Source: Flavobacteriales bacterium (GTDB taxonomy: Bacteria; Bacteroidota; Bacteroidia; Flavobacteriales_F; PHOS-HE28). Taken from it: DNA of 64,000 bases. Made by a program: the position numbers and the translations under genes. The stretch's first letter is position 1. Each line of letters begins with the position of its first letter. Location: positions 620,001-684,000 of the forward strand of contig JADKHI010000002.1 in NCBI GenBank assembly GCA_016721825.1. Reading direction: 5' to 3'. This document shows, one piece after another, positions 41,653 to 49,667 of the stretch. Under the pieces are notes generated by a model. The model had not been told where the DNA came from, did no database searches, and saw only the letters and a list, made by a program, of their open reading frames with translations.

Positions 41653-43170
41653 ATGCGCTATGCCCTGCTACCCCTTCTGCTGTTCGCCGCTCAAGTGCAT
41701 GCCCAACCAGGGACACTCGATGCCACCTTCGACGGGGACGGCATCGTGCAGATCGACCTTACGCCCAGCGGCGATACCGGATACGACGGCCTGCCCACCA
41801 ACGACGGGCGGCTCTACGTCTGCGGCTACCTCGACAACGGCCCCCAGGACAACGGTTTCTTGTTGCGCCTGCTGAACGACGGCACGCCCGACCCGACGTT
41901 CGGCACGGTCGTGTTGCCCAGCGGTAGCAACGGCCGCGCCTTCCGCTTGGCCTTCGCGCCGGACAGCAGCGTGTATGTCTGCGGCTATGCGGACACGCTG
42001 GGCTATGAGGCCTTCACGCTCTGGCACGTGCTGGGCAGCGGCGCAATGGATACGGACTTCGGCACGAACGGACGCAGCAGTGTGCAGATCGGTTTCTCGG
42101 ACGCACGGGCGCGTGGGTTGGCAGTGCAACCCGATGGCAAGGTGGTGTTGGCCGGCTACGAGAGCAGCGGCTTCGGGCGCGACGGCGTGCTGGTTCGTTT
42201 CCACGTGGACGGCGGTGTGGACTCCACCTTTAGTGGGGACGGCATCTTGGTCCTCTCCAGCTTCAGCGAACTCGATCAATTGGATGCATTGACCATCATG
42301 GACAATGGTTCCCTGATCGCTGGCGGCTATGCACGCGTGAACAACTACGACCAAGCCATCCTCATCAAGGTGACCCCGACGGGGTCGTTGGACAACAGCT
42401 TCGGCTCCTCGGGGGTGGCATCACCTGCGATCGATCTCAACAACTCGCGCATCTATGGTGTTGCGGCCTTGGGTACAGAGGTATTCGCGGCGGGCGTGCA
42501 GTTCGATGGCAGTACATCGGCTGATCTCTTCATCACGAAACGCAATGCCACTGGCGGTCCGGTGATCACCTTCGGCACCTTCGGCGTGGCCAACATCGAT
42601 GTGCAGGACGATGACTGGATGGACGACATGGAACTGCTGCCCGACGGCCGCATCGTATTCGCTGGTTACACCGGCAGCACGGCCCCGGGCGGCGACATCG
42701 ACTTCTTGCTGGGTTGCTACCTGCCGAACGGACAGCCGGACCTGGGCTTCGGAACGGGCGGGCACGTGATCACGGAGACCTCGCCGAACTACGAAGGCGG
42801 ATTCGGGGTGTGCGTGCAGCCGGATGGCAAGTTGGTGGTGGTGGGCTTCGGCGGCGTGCTCCTGAACAGCTCCCTCGTCGTGCTGCGTTATGCGAATGAC
42901 CTCACTACGACCGTATCCGAGACCTCCGAAGCATCCTCGCTCACGCTGTGGCCGAACCCTGCGAGCGACCACATGCGGATCCGATCCAGCACGCCTGGCG
43001 CACTGCACGTCGAGGTACTGGATGTCACCGGAAGGCTGGTGCGCAGCATGTCCCTCACCGGCCTGATGGATGAGATGATCCCCGTTGACGGGTTGGAAGA
43101 GGGACAATATCTCCTGCGGACGGTGCAGGGAGCTGAGCTACGAACCACCCTCTTCATGATCATGAGATAG
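41653..43170 (+). CDS. T9SS-exported delta-60 repeat protein
   Basis: The 505-residue protein has a signal peptide (1-18, 'LFAAQVHAQPG'). From about 20 to 415 it consists of delta-60-type repeats of about 55 residues, such as 'LDATFDGDGIV' and 'QPDGKVVLAGYE' (also 'QPDGKLVVVGFG'), probably folding as a beta-propeller. The C-terminal 80 residues ('LWPNPASDHMRI' to the end) are a type A T9SS sorting domain. These are common surface or released proteins of unknown role in Bacteroidota. Confidence 0.88.
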   Translation: MRYALLPLLLFAAQVHAQPGTLDATFDGDGIVQIDLTPSGDTGYDGLPTNDGRLYVCGYLDNGPQDNGFLLRLLNDGTPDPTFGTVVLPSGSNGRAFRLAFAPDSSVYVCGYADTLGYEAFTLWHVLGSGAMDTDFGTNGRSSVQIGFSDARARGLAVQPDGKVVLAGYESSGFGRDGVLVRFHVDGGVDSTFSGDGILVLSSFSELDQLDALTIMDNGSLIAGGYARVNNYDQAILIKVTPTGSLDNSFGSSGVASPAIDLNNSRIYGVAALGTEVFAAGVQFDGSTSADLFITKRNATGGPVITFGTFGVANIDVQDDDWMDDMELLPDGRIVFAGYTGSTAPGGDIDFLLGCYLPNGQPDLGFGTGGHVITETSPNYEGGFGVCVQPDGKLVVVGFGGVLLNSSLVVLRYANDLTTTVSETSEASSLTLWPNPASDHMRIRSSTPGALHVEVLDVTGRLVRSMSLTGLMDEMIPVDGLEEGQYLLRTVQGAELRTTLFMIMR

Positions 43171-43263
43171 CCGTGATGGCGTACTGCGACAGATCGGCGA
43201 CCCTGAGCCGGTTGGAGAACATCAGTGCGGGGCGCAAGAACAGCACCTGATATGAGGTGAGCC

Positions 43264-43285
43264 CAGTGATCAGGATCGATCACTG
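43264..43285. terminator. Hairpin between convergent genes
   Basis: A perfect 8-bp stem (43264-43271 with 43278-43285) with a 6-nt loop lies between the delta-60 gene and the convergent CPBP gene. There is no T-run; it may act as a bidirectional terminator. Confidence 0.4.
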
Positions 43286-43302
43286 ACCCTTCGCTCCTAC
43301 AC

Positions 43303-44160
43303 TCAGAAATTCTGCAAGCCCCACACATTGAGGCCGTGTACGAGCGTGGCCGGTAGCAGGCTCTTGGTGCGGTAGGTGATATAGCCCCACATCAACCCGA
43401 GCGGCACGATCCGAACCGCACCCATCAAGGCTTCATACAGGTCACCACCGTCGGCATACCATTTCGGGGAGTGCAGGAAGGCCCAGACCAAGGTGGCGAA
43501 GAACCAGCCCACCGCCGGGTTGCGCAGGTAAGCACCCACACGCGTTTGCAGGGCCATACGAACGAATTCCTCGGAAAGTCCTGCCGTGATCAGGCCGGTG
43601 ATCAGCGCGCCGACCACCCCCTCGGAGGCGAGGATCTTGCTCAACGTGAATTCAGTTGGCGCCACCAGGTAAGCCGTTCCCGAGGTGATCAACAGCACCG
43701 GCAGGAACACCCAGCTCATCGCATTGAAGCGGATGCCCAGCTCAGCGGGCCTGTACTTCCACCACAACAGCACCAATGGCAGTGCGATCGGAAAGATGAT
43801 GGCCATCGCGGGAATGGAGGCGATCTTCCAAACCGTCGGAAGGGTATTCAATTGGAACACCACAAAGAGCAGGATCATCAGCACCAATGCGAGCACTTCG
43901 ATGCCCACCACAAGTGCCGCTTCGCGGTGGGGTCGGCGTACAGGGAACTCCCACTGCGTGGGGAACCACCGAGCGAACAGGTCAACGATGAAGGCACAAA
44001 GCAGCATGGCACCCAGGTAGGCCAGTGCCTTGGGTAGCTCCTCGTGCCGAATGGCGAGTTCCAGCACACCCGCCACACAGAGGAGGATGCCCAGTACGGT
44101 CCACGGGTGGCGGCGCACCGCGTTCCACTGCATGTGCAAGACGTCGATCGCGTTCGTCAT
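43303..44160 (-). CDS. CPBP-like intramembrane protease
   Basis: This 285-residue multi-pass membrane protein resembles CPBP (CAAX protease and bacteriocin-processing / Abi) enzymes. The Glu-Glu motif is 'SEEFVRMALQ' (about 197), the second motif is 'TLVWAFLH' (about 222) with its His, and the third is 'LVHGLNVWG' (about 273). The usual EExxxR is here EExxR, one residue shorter, so activity is uncertain. Eight hydrophobic segments are visible. It is convergent with the delta-60 gene and starts just after the terminator of the sigma locus. Confidence 0.82.
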   Translation of the reverse strand: MTNAIDVLHMQWNAVRRHPWTVLGILLCVAGVLELAIRHEELPKALAYLGAMLLCAFIVDLFARWFPTQWEFPVRRPHREAALVVGIEVLALVLMILLFVVFQLNTLPTVWKIASIPAMAIIFPIALPLVLLWWKYRPAELGIRFNAMSWVFLPVLLITSGTAYLVAPTEFTLSKILASEGVVGALITGLITAGLSEEFVRMALQTRVGAYLRNPAVGWFFATLVWAFLHSPKWYADGGDLYEALMGAVRIVPLGLMWGYITYRTKSLLPATLVHGLNVWGLQNF

Positions 44161-44199
44161 GTCTCAAAGATGGGGGATCCTGAGATGTTCCTGAACGCA

Positions 44200-44229
44200 G
44201 AACGGGGCAGCCTTTCAGCCACCCCGTTC
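44200..44229. terminator. Hairpin after the 52-aa gene
   Basis: A perfect 8-bp stem (44200-44207 with 44222-44229) with a 14-nt loop lies 19 bp after the stop at 44249 on the minus strand. There is no T-run, but its position fits a terminator of the sigma locus ahead of the CPBP gene. Confidence 0.5.
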
Positions 44230-44248
44230 ATTCTTGAACAACAAGGAC

Positions 44249-44407
44249 CTATTGCTCCCTCACCGGTGCATCACTTGCTCGTTGTTCGCATTGCGCATGA
44301 TGCGCTCCGCAGTGCTGGCCATGCCAGCGTGGGCCGATGGTGAACCGCAGTGTTGCGAAGCTGGCGATCGCGAAGGCCAGGACGATGAATTTCCGTTTGC
44401 TTCTCAT
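44249..44407 (-). CDS. 52-aa His/Cys-rich microprotein
   Basis: This short ORF starts with ATG at 44407, 2 bp after the stop of the 105-aa gene, and ends with TAG at 44249. The product begins 'MRSKRKFIVLAFAIASFATL', a basic-hydrophobic signal or membrane anchor. The C-terminal half is rich in potential metal ligands ('WHGQHCGAHHAQCEQ': four His and two Cys). The tight spacing, the signal sequence and the following terminator support a real gene. The function is unknown; metal sensing or binding is suggested. Confidence 0.6.
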   Translation of the reverse strand: MRSKRKFIVLAFAIASFATLRFTIGPRWHGQHCGAHHAQCEQRASDAPVREQ

Positions 44408-44409
44408 GA

Positions 44410-44727
44410 TCAGGCGTTGGTGTCAGGTGTGGTCGGGTTGCTTGGAGCGGGTTCCTGCCAGCCGCCGCAGCGGTGGTTGCGGAACTTCTCGCGCATGGCG
44501 GTGCGCTGCTCCTCGGTCATGCTTTGCCAGTGCGCTGCGTACGCGTGCCGCATGTGCGGACCGCCCCAGCGGCCGAAGCCGAAGAAGAGGCGGAACAGCA
44601 GCCCCATCACGAAGACGAAGGCGATGGCCGGGACAATGAAGGGAAAGAAGTAGATCGCCGCGCCTGCGATCACGCCTCCGAGCGCGAGTTTCCAGAACGG
44701 TGTCTGGTGGTTCATTGAGTGTGTCAT
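44410..44727 (-). CDS. Small membrane protein, sigma-locus paralogue 2
   Basis: The 105-residue protein has an N-terminal hydrophobic region (about 10-50, two transmembrane segments) and a C-terminal tail with 'WQSMTEEQRTAMREKF' followed by 'NHRCGGW'. The tail closely parallels that of the 107-aa protein encoded upstream ('LSDEERSEMRKRWQERCG'). Such 'EExRxxMR' helices occur in periplasmic metal- or stress-sensor proteins (ZraP/CnrX type), so a sensor or anti-sigma role is possible but unproven. It is cotranscribed with the 52-aa gene. Confidence 0.72.
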   Translation of the reverse strand: MTHSMNHQTPFWKLALGGVIAGAAIYFFPFIVPAIAFVFVMGLLFRLFFGFGRWGGPHMRHAYAAHWQSMTEEQRTAMREKFRNHRCGGWQEPAPSNPTTPDTNA

Positions 44728-44770
44728 ATCAGGGTGGACGAACGAGGTTCCGGAATACTTCGATCACCTT

Positions 44771-44805
44771 GAAAAAAGAACGGCCCCGGTGTTCCGAGGC
44801 CGTTC
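44771..44805 (-). terminator. Intrinsic terminator after the 107-aa gene
   Basis: On the minus strand, 6 bp after the stop at 44811, an 8-bp stem (44778-44785 with 44798-44805, extended by three more pairs) is followed by a T-run (44772-44777 are A on the plus strand). It is the strongest terminator in this locus and separates the sigma/107-aa transcript from the next two genes. Confidence 0.8.
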
Positions 44806-44810
44806 GCCAT

Positions 44811-45134
44811 TCAATCCGCGCGGGGCGGCCCGCATCGTTCTTGCCAGCGCTTTCGCATTTCGCTTCGCTCTTCATCCGACAAGCCCTTCCACTTCTCGCG
44901 CCATTCCGCGTGCCGCTTCCACGGTGCCCCCCCATGCCCACCACTACCTCGGAAACCACCGAAGAGGATACGGCACAGGACCAACAGGCCAAGCGCCTGG
45001 GGAAAGTTCAACTGCGCCCAGCCCGTGAGGCCGGGGATGATGGCGTTCCACAACAGCATCACCAGGGCACCCAACGCGAGCGCCGCAACGATGAAGAAGA
45101 GCGGAAAGAGATAGGGACGTTTCCAGGGGTTCAT
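44811..45134 (-). CDS. Small membrane protein next to sigma factor
   Basis: The 107-residue protein has two hydrophobic segments (about 8-32 and 42-62) and a basic C-terminal tail, 'HAEWREKWKGLSDEERSEMR' followed by 'KRWQERCGPP'. It follows the sigma factor gene by 25 bp on the same strand, as small anti-sigma or sensor genes often do. The tail is homologous in pattern to that of the 105-aa protein. A role in controlling the sigma factor is inferred from position only. An intrinsic terminator follows. Confidence 0.72.
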   Translation of the reverse strand: MNPWKRPYLFPLFFIVAALALGALVMLLWNAIIPGLTGWAQLNFPQALGLLVLCRILFGGFRGSGGHGGAPWKRHAEWREKWKGLSDEERSEMRKRWQERCGPPRAD

Positions 45135-45159
45135 GGGCGTTCGGTTTCGGCCGATCGGA

Positions 45160-45708
45160 TCAGCCGTTCATGAGTTCTTGGTATACTGAGGTCAGGCGCT
45201 CGCGCAGCTTCATCACCGCGTAGCGTTTCCGGGAAATGATGGTCTTCAGGTTCTCGCCTTGTTCATCGGCGATCTGTTGCAGCGTCTTCTCCTCCAGCTC
45301 GTTCTGCACGAAGACCTCGCGCTGGTTCGCTGGCAGCTCCTCCAAGCCCGCCATCAGCTCTTCCCAGAAGATGCGCTTCAGCTCGGCCAGGTCGGGGTCG
45401 TGGTCATCCGCCAGCAGGATCTCGCGGAAACCGAGCTCACCATCCTCGTCTTCGTAGGACAGATCTTCCAGCGGCGTGGTGGTCTTCTTGCGGTAGCGGT
45501 CGGTGATCTTGTTGCGGGCCACACGGTACAGCCAGCCGCTCACCTGCCCAATGGCCTCCACTTCGGGCTGGCTTGCGAACTGCGTCCATACATCCTGAAG
45601 CACATCCTCAGCATCCGCCTCGGTGCGCACGCGACCGCGTATAAAGGCGTACAGCGCACGGCCGTATTCCTTCACCACGTTGGTGATGCGCTTGGGTTTA
45701 TCCGCCAT
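45160..45708 (-). CDS. ECF-type RNA polymerase sigma factor
   Basis: This 182-residue sigma-70-family factor of ECF type has region 2 at about 12-85 ('LYAFIRGRVRTEADAEDVLQ', 'QVSGWLYRVARNKITDRYR', which binds the -10-like element). Region 4 is at about 125-178 ('LEELPANQREVFVQNELEEK', 'QQIADEQGENLKTIISRKRY'). A charged linker of about 30 residues joins them. The open frame reaches 45825, but ATG 45708 is where the sigma domain begins. A TTCCTTTG box (45737-45744, minus strand) lies 28 nt upstream. Confidence 0.9.
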   Translation of the reverse strand: MADKPKRITNVVKEYGRALYAFIRGRVRTEADAEDVLQDVWTQFASQPEVEAIGQVSGWLYRVARNKITDRYRKKTTTPLEDLSYEDEDGELGFREILLADDHDPDLAELKRIFWEELMAGLEELPANQREVFVQNELEEKTLQQIADEQGENLKTIISRKRYAVMKLRERLTSVYQELMNG

Positions 45709-45906
45709 GTACGGGAGGGTGAGGTCCGGATCCACACAAAGGAAGACGGGATCCGGTGAGGAATACTTCAACGCCCACATGAACCGCCGGACCCAACGGG
45801 TATCCGCGCTATCCGATGCGGTCATGGATCCATGCCGCCGTTCATCATGTAACCAGCGATGATCCAGGAGCGAATGCCCATTTCAGACTCCGACATCGAG
45901 TTCACC

Positions 45907-47547
45907 ATGAGACTGCCCTTCGCTTCTATCGCCTTACTGGTCATCACCACTTACTGCCATGCACAAGGCGGAAGCCCTGAACGAACAGCGGCCATGGACA
46001 AGGCCCTGACCGATCATTTCACTGGGGATGTACCGGGCGGTGCGGTGCTTGTGGCGAAGGGTGGCGTGGTGCTGTACGAGAAGGCCATTGGACTGGCCGA
46101 CATCACGAAGAAGACGCCCTTGAGCACGGACAACGTGTTCCGCATCGGCAGCGTGAGCAAGCAGTTCACGGCGTTGGCGATCCTGCAACTGGCGGATGCG
46201 GGCAAGTTGAAGTTGAGCGACGAGATCCAACTATACGTGGCCTTTCCGAAGAAGGGGCAGATCATCACCATCGAGCACCTGCTGACGCATACTTCGGGCA
46301 TTCCCAACTACACGGCTCAACCCTCGTTCAACGCAGAGCGCTACGGCAAGGACATCACCCTTGACAGCTTGATCGCCTCGTTCGCAGAGCTGCCCTTGGA
46401 GTTCGCTCCCGGCACGAAATGGAACTACAGCAACAGTGGCTACATCCTGCTGGGCGCCATTCTGGAGAAGGCCTCAGGGCAAAGCTGGGAAGCCTACCTG
46501 AGGGAGCATATCTTCAAACCAGCGGGCATGTCGCACAGCAGCGCATCCGCGTTCAACGGTCAGCTTCCCGGTGAAGCGCTCGGCTATGCGGAAGGTGATT
46601 CAGGCTACGAAGTGGCGACCTACCTGAGCATGAGCTGGCCTTACGCCGCAGGCACCATGCGCAGCACTGTGGGGGACCTGTGGGCCTGGAACCGCAGTGT
46701 GTTCGCGGGCAAGTTGCTGCCCAGGTCATGGGTCGAGAAAGCGCACACCGAACACCTGCTCACCGACGGTTCGGCTACGCACTACGGCTACGGCTGGTCC
46801 ATGATGAACGTACAGGGCAGTCGCACGATCGAGCATGGCGGCGGCATCAACGGTTTTGTGAGCAGGAGCCTCTACTTGCCTGAGGAGGATATTTACGTTG
46901 CAGTGCTAACGAACCGCGAGAGCGACGACGCGAGCACCCTCGCACCCACATTGGCAGCCATCGCCATGGGCAAGCCTTATGCTGGCACGGTGGTACCCTT
47001 GGATCCGAAAAAAGCAGCGGAGTACACAGGTGTGTACACGAACAAGGACCGTGTGGAACGCTACATCACTGCGGATGAAAAAGGAATGCACTCGCAGCGG
47101 CAAGGTTCCTCCGTGCGCGACCTGGACCACTTGGGCAACGACCGCTTCCTGGCGCATGGAGATGTGATCACCTTCACCTTTCAACGTACGGACGGCAAGG
47201 TCACAGGGGCCTTGCTCCGCACCCGGCAGAGCGAAGAACAGCTCACCCGGACCGACAAGCCTCTGCCAACGCGGACCGAGTTACCCTTGAACGGGGAGGA
47301 ACTCCAGAAGTACGTCGGCGAATATGAACTGATGCCCGGCTTCACGCTCACCTTCCGTGTGGAGGGCGATCGCTTCTTCGCACAAGCCACTGGCCAACCG
47401 GAGTTCGAACTGTACGGCGAAGGTCCCGATGCCTTCTTCCTGAAGGTAGTGGATGCTCGCATCGTGTTCTACCCTGAAGCGGATGGCACTGTGAAGCGCA
47501 TGAAGCTCTTCCAAGGAGGAGAGATGGAAGGGAAGCGGATCGAGTAG
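45907..47547 (+). CDS. Beta-lactamase-family serine hydrolase with C-terminal domain
   Basis: This 546-residue exported class C beta-lactamase-like hydrolase has a signal peptide (1-19, 'LVITTYCHAQ'). Catalytic motifs are SxxK 'SVSK' (about 80-83), YxN 'NYSNSGY' (about 175) and 'HGGGINGF' (about 308, the KTG-like element). After the hydrolase domain (to about 350) a beta-rich C-terminal domain of about 180 residues follows, as in proteins with DUF3471-like lipocalin-fold tails ('AAEYTGVYTNKDR', 'LQKYVGEYELMPGFT'). There is no T9SS tail. ATG 45907 is selected by the signal peptide. Confidence 0.88.
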   Translation: MRLPFASIALLVITTYCHAQGGSPERTAAMDKALTDHFTGDVPGGAVLVAKGGVVLYEKAIGLADITKKTPLSTDNVFRIGSVSKQFTALAILQLADAGKLKLSDEIQLYVAFPKKGQIITIEHLLTHTSGIPNYTAQPSFNAERYGKDITLDSLIASFAELPLEFAPGTKWNYSNSGYILLGAILEKASGQSWEAYLREHIFKPAGMSHSSASAFNGQLPGEALGYAEGDSGYEVATYLSMSWPYAAGTMRSTVGDLWAWNRSVFAGKLLPRSWVEKAHTEHLLTDGSATHYGYGWSMMNVQGSRTIEHGGGINGFVSRSLYLPEEDIYVAVLTNRESDDASTLAPTLAAIAMGKPYAGTVVPLDPKKAAEYTGVYTNKDRVERYITADEKGMHSQRQGSSVRDLDHLGNDRFLAHGDVITFTFQRTDGKVTGALLRTRQSEEQLTRTDKPLPTRTELPLNGEELQKYVGEYELMPGFTLTFRVEGDRFFAQATGQPEFELYGEGPDAFFLKVVDARIVFYPEADGTVKRMKLFQGGEMEGKRIE

Positions 47548-47593
47548 TGCGGAATAATAGGTCTCAGGTCCGCATCTTCAGACGATCGGCGTG

Positions 47594-47938
47594 CTACCCG
47601 GCGGCCAGTAAGCGCCAGCCCAACCCCGCCAGGATGCCTGCGAGGATGAGCCCATAGATCAGCTTGTTGTACTTGGCCAGCCACAGCGGTAGGTAGATGT
47701 CGAAGTTGGCCGCATCGGAATCCGAGTAGCGACGGGCGATCAAGGTGGAGGGACAGACCATTCGGAAAACAAGCAATACCAGGCATTCGAGCCCGATCAG
47801 AGACAAGGCGACCCAGAACCAATGGTCAATGTGATCCGTGATGACCGCATACAGCAGGTAAAAGATCACCACGTTGAAGAAGACCCATACCGCCGTGTGG
47901 AGGGCCTTGATGGCGACGAGCTTGTCCCGGTCGGTCAT
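47594..47938 (-). CDS. Small membrane protein, unknown
   Basis: The 114-residue protein has three hydrophobic segments (about 17-37, 42-62 and 93-110). Between the second and third lies a soluble loop with 'CPSTLIARRYSDSDAANFDIYLPLWLAKYNK', whose strong polarity pattern suggests a conserved loop, though I cannot name the family. The frame is open to 48025, but ATG 47938 (MTDRDKLVAIK) starts before the first transmembrane segment and after the pirin promoter region. It is convergent with the hydrolase and divergent from the pirin gene. Confidence 0.65.
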   Translation of the reverse strand: MTDRDKLVAIKALHTAVWVFFNVVIFYLLYAVITDHIDHWFWVALSLIGLECLVLLVFRMVCPSTLIARRYSDSDAANFDIYLPLWLAKYNKLIYGLILAGILAGLGWRLLAAG

Positions 47939-48014
47939 GCCCTGAAGGTAGCCAGCACGCCGGCTGAAATGGGTCACGTGCGTTCTAACTTTCACACACC
48001 AATTCGACTCGCAC

Positions 48015-48992
48015 ATGGAACGCAAGGAATTCCTTCATCGCGGATTGCTCGGCACTGCGCTGGCCTTCATCGGTGGCGCCTTCAGCAGTACGGCCAAGGC
48101 CATGGAGAACATGGCGGGCAACGGTCTTCGTGGCGTTGAGGGAGTGCTGTCCCCCACCAACACGCACATGGTGGGCAACGGCTTCAAGGTGATGAACTAC
48201 TTCCCGAACGGGAAGGGCTTCGAGGAGCGCATGAGCCCCTTTTTCCTGCTGGACTTCAACGCGGAGGTGAACTTTCCGCCGAGCGAGCTGAGCCAGGGCG
48301 TGGGTGTGCACCCGCACCGCGGCATCGAGACGATCACCTTCGCCTACAAGGGAAGCGTGGAGCACCATGACAGCAAGGGCAACCACGGCATCATCAACGC
48401 GGGTGATGTGCAATGGATGACGGCCGGTGGCGGCGTGCTGCACAAGGAATATCACGAGCAGACCTTCAACCGCAGCGGTGGCGCCTTCGAGATGCTGCAG
48501 TTGTGGATCAACCTGCCCGCCAAGCACAAGATGGTGCCAGCGAAGTACCAGAGTATCCTGCACGCGAACAAGCCCAAGGTGGTGCTGCCCAAGGGGCATG
48601 GCACGGTGCACGTGGTAGCGGGTGAGTACGAAGGTGTGAAGGGCATCGCGAGCGCCTACTCGCCGATCCACATGTACGACATGCACCTGAACGTGGGCGC
48701 CGACGTGAGCTTCCAGCTGCCCGCGAACTACAACACCGGTATCCTGGTGGTGGACGGGGCGATCACGGTGAACGGTACCTCCGCACCCGAGAACCAGTAC
48801 GTGCAGTTGAAGAACGAGGCTGGCGCCATTCGCATCCAGGTGTCGCGCAAGTGCATCCTATTGGTGCTGAGCGGCGAGCCGCTGAACGAGCCCTACGTGA
48901 ACTACGGTCCCTTCGTGATGAACACCGAAGAAGAGATCCGCCAGGCGATCGAGGACTACAACAGCGGGAAGTTCGGGTTCCTGGCCGACTAG
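48015..48992 (+). CDS. Exported pirin-family protein
   Basis: This 325-residue bicupin is of the pirin family; some members are quercetin dioxygenases or redox-dependent regulators. The metal site is 'GVHPHRGIETITF' (two His, about 97-99), then 'VEHHDSKG' and 'HKEYHEQ' (His and Glu, about 141-146). The N-terminal 25 residues ('FLHRGLLGTALAFIGGAFSS') look like a signal or anchor, which is unusual because most pirins are cytosolic. A TAACTTTC box (47986-47993, one mismatch) lies 21 nt before the ATG. Confidence 0.9.
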   Translation: MERKEFLHRGLLGTALAFIGGAFSSTAKAMENMAGNGLRGVEGVLSPTNTHMVGNGFKVMNYFPNGKGFEERMSPFFLLDFNAEVNFPPSELSQGVGVHPHRGIETITFAYKGSVEHHDSKGNHGIINAGDVQWMTAGGGVLHKEYHEQTFNRSGGAFEMLQLWINLPAKHKMVPAKYQSILHANKPKVVLPKGHGTVHVVAGEYEGVKGIASAYSPIHMYDMHLNVGADVSFQLPANYNTGILVVDGAITVNGTSAPENQYVQLKNEAGAIRIQVSRKCILLVLSGEPLNEPYVNYGPFVMNTEEEIRQAIEDYNSGKFGFLAD

Positions 48993-49156
48993 CGCTCAGC
49001 TCTTCCGCACCACCACCGCCACGCGGAACCCCCCTTCAGGTGAGGGGCCTGTGAAGGGTGCGGAAAGGGCCTCATGCTAACTGGTGTTCAGAACCTCCGT
49101 GAACGTTCCGCGTCGGCCCTTTCCCACTATCCACCGGACGTACCGAACTTGCCACC

Positions 49157-49666
49157 ATGTCACATGCTAGCGACGGGTCGCGTTTCACCATCCGCGAGGC
49201 CACGACCACGTCCGATCAGGTCGCTGCCTGTGCGTTGCAGTTCGCCGTGTATGTCGGTGACGGCTATGTCGAAGCGGAACGGGCGGCTACCAACCTGAAG
49301 CCTGAGGTCCTCGGGAGCGGCGGCACCCAGCTCATTGCCTGTCGACCGGACGGGTCCGTTGTGGGCGCAGTGCTCTACCTGCACCAAGGCAGTGCGTTGC
49401 AGCAAGTGGCGGCGCCAGGCGAGCGGGAGATCCGGATGCTGGGTGTGGCGCGGGAAGCGCGAGGCGAAGGCGTGGGCGAAGCGCTGGTGCGGTCCTGCAT
49501 CGAACGCGCACGGATGGACAATGCGAGCGCGCTCGTGTTGTGGACAAGGCTGAACATGGAAGCAGCCCAGCGGCTCTACGCCCGGCTCGGCTTCACCCGT
49601 ATCACGGACAGGGACATGCAGGACGACCGCGGCTTCACCCGGATGGTCTACGCTTACATATACTGA
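49157..49666 (+). CDS. GNAT-family N-acetyltransferase
   Basis: This 169-residue GNAT enzyme has the acetyl-CoA motif 'REARGEGVGEALVRSCI' (about 101-117) after the strand 'IRMLGVA', and the typical C-terminal 'AAQRLYARLGFTRI' (about 135-148). The substrate (amine, amino acid or protein) is unknown. It stands alone and is convergent with the desaturase gene, with no gap beyond the stop codons. Confidence 0.88.
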   Translation: MSHASDGSRFTIREATTTSDQVAACALQFAVYVGDGYVEAERAATNLKPEVLGSGGTQLIACRPDGSVVGAVLYLHQGSALQQVAAPGEREIRMLGVAREARGEGVGEALVRSCIERARMDNASALVLWTRLNMEAAQRLYARLGFTRITDRDMQDDRGFTRMVYAYIY

Positions 49667-49667
49667 C

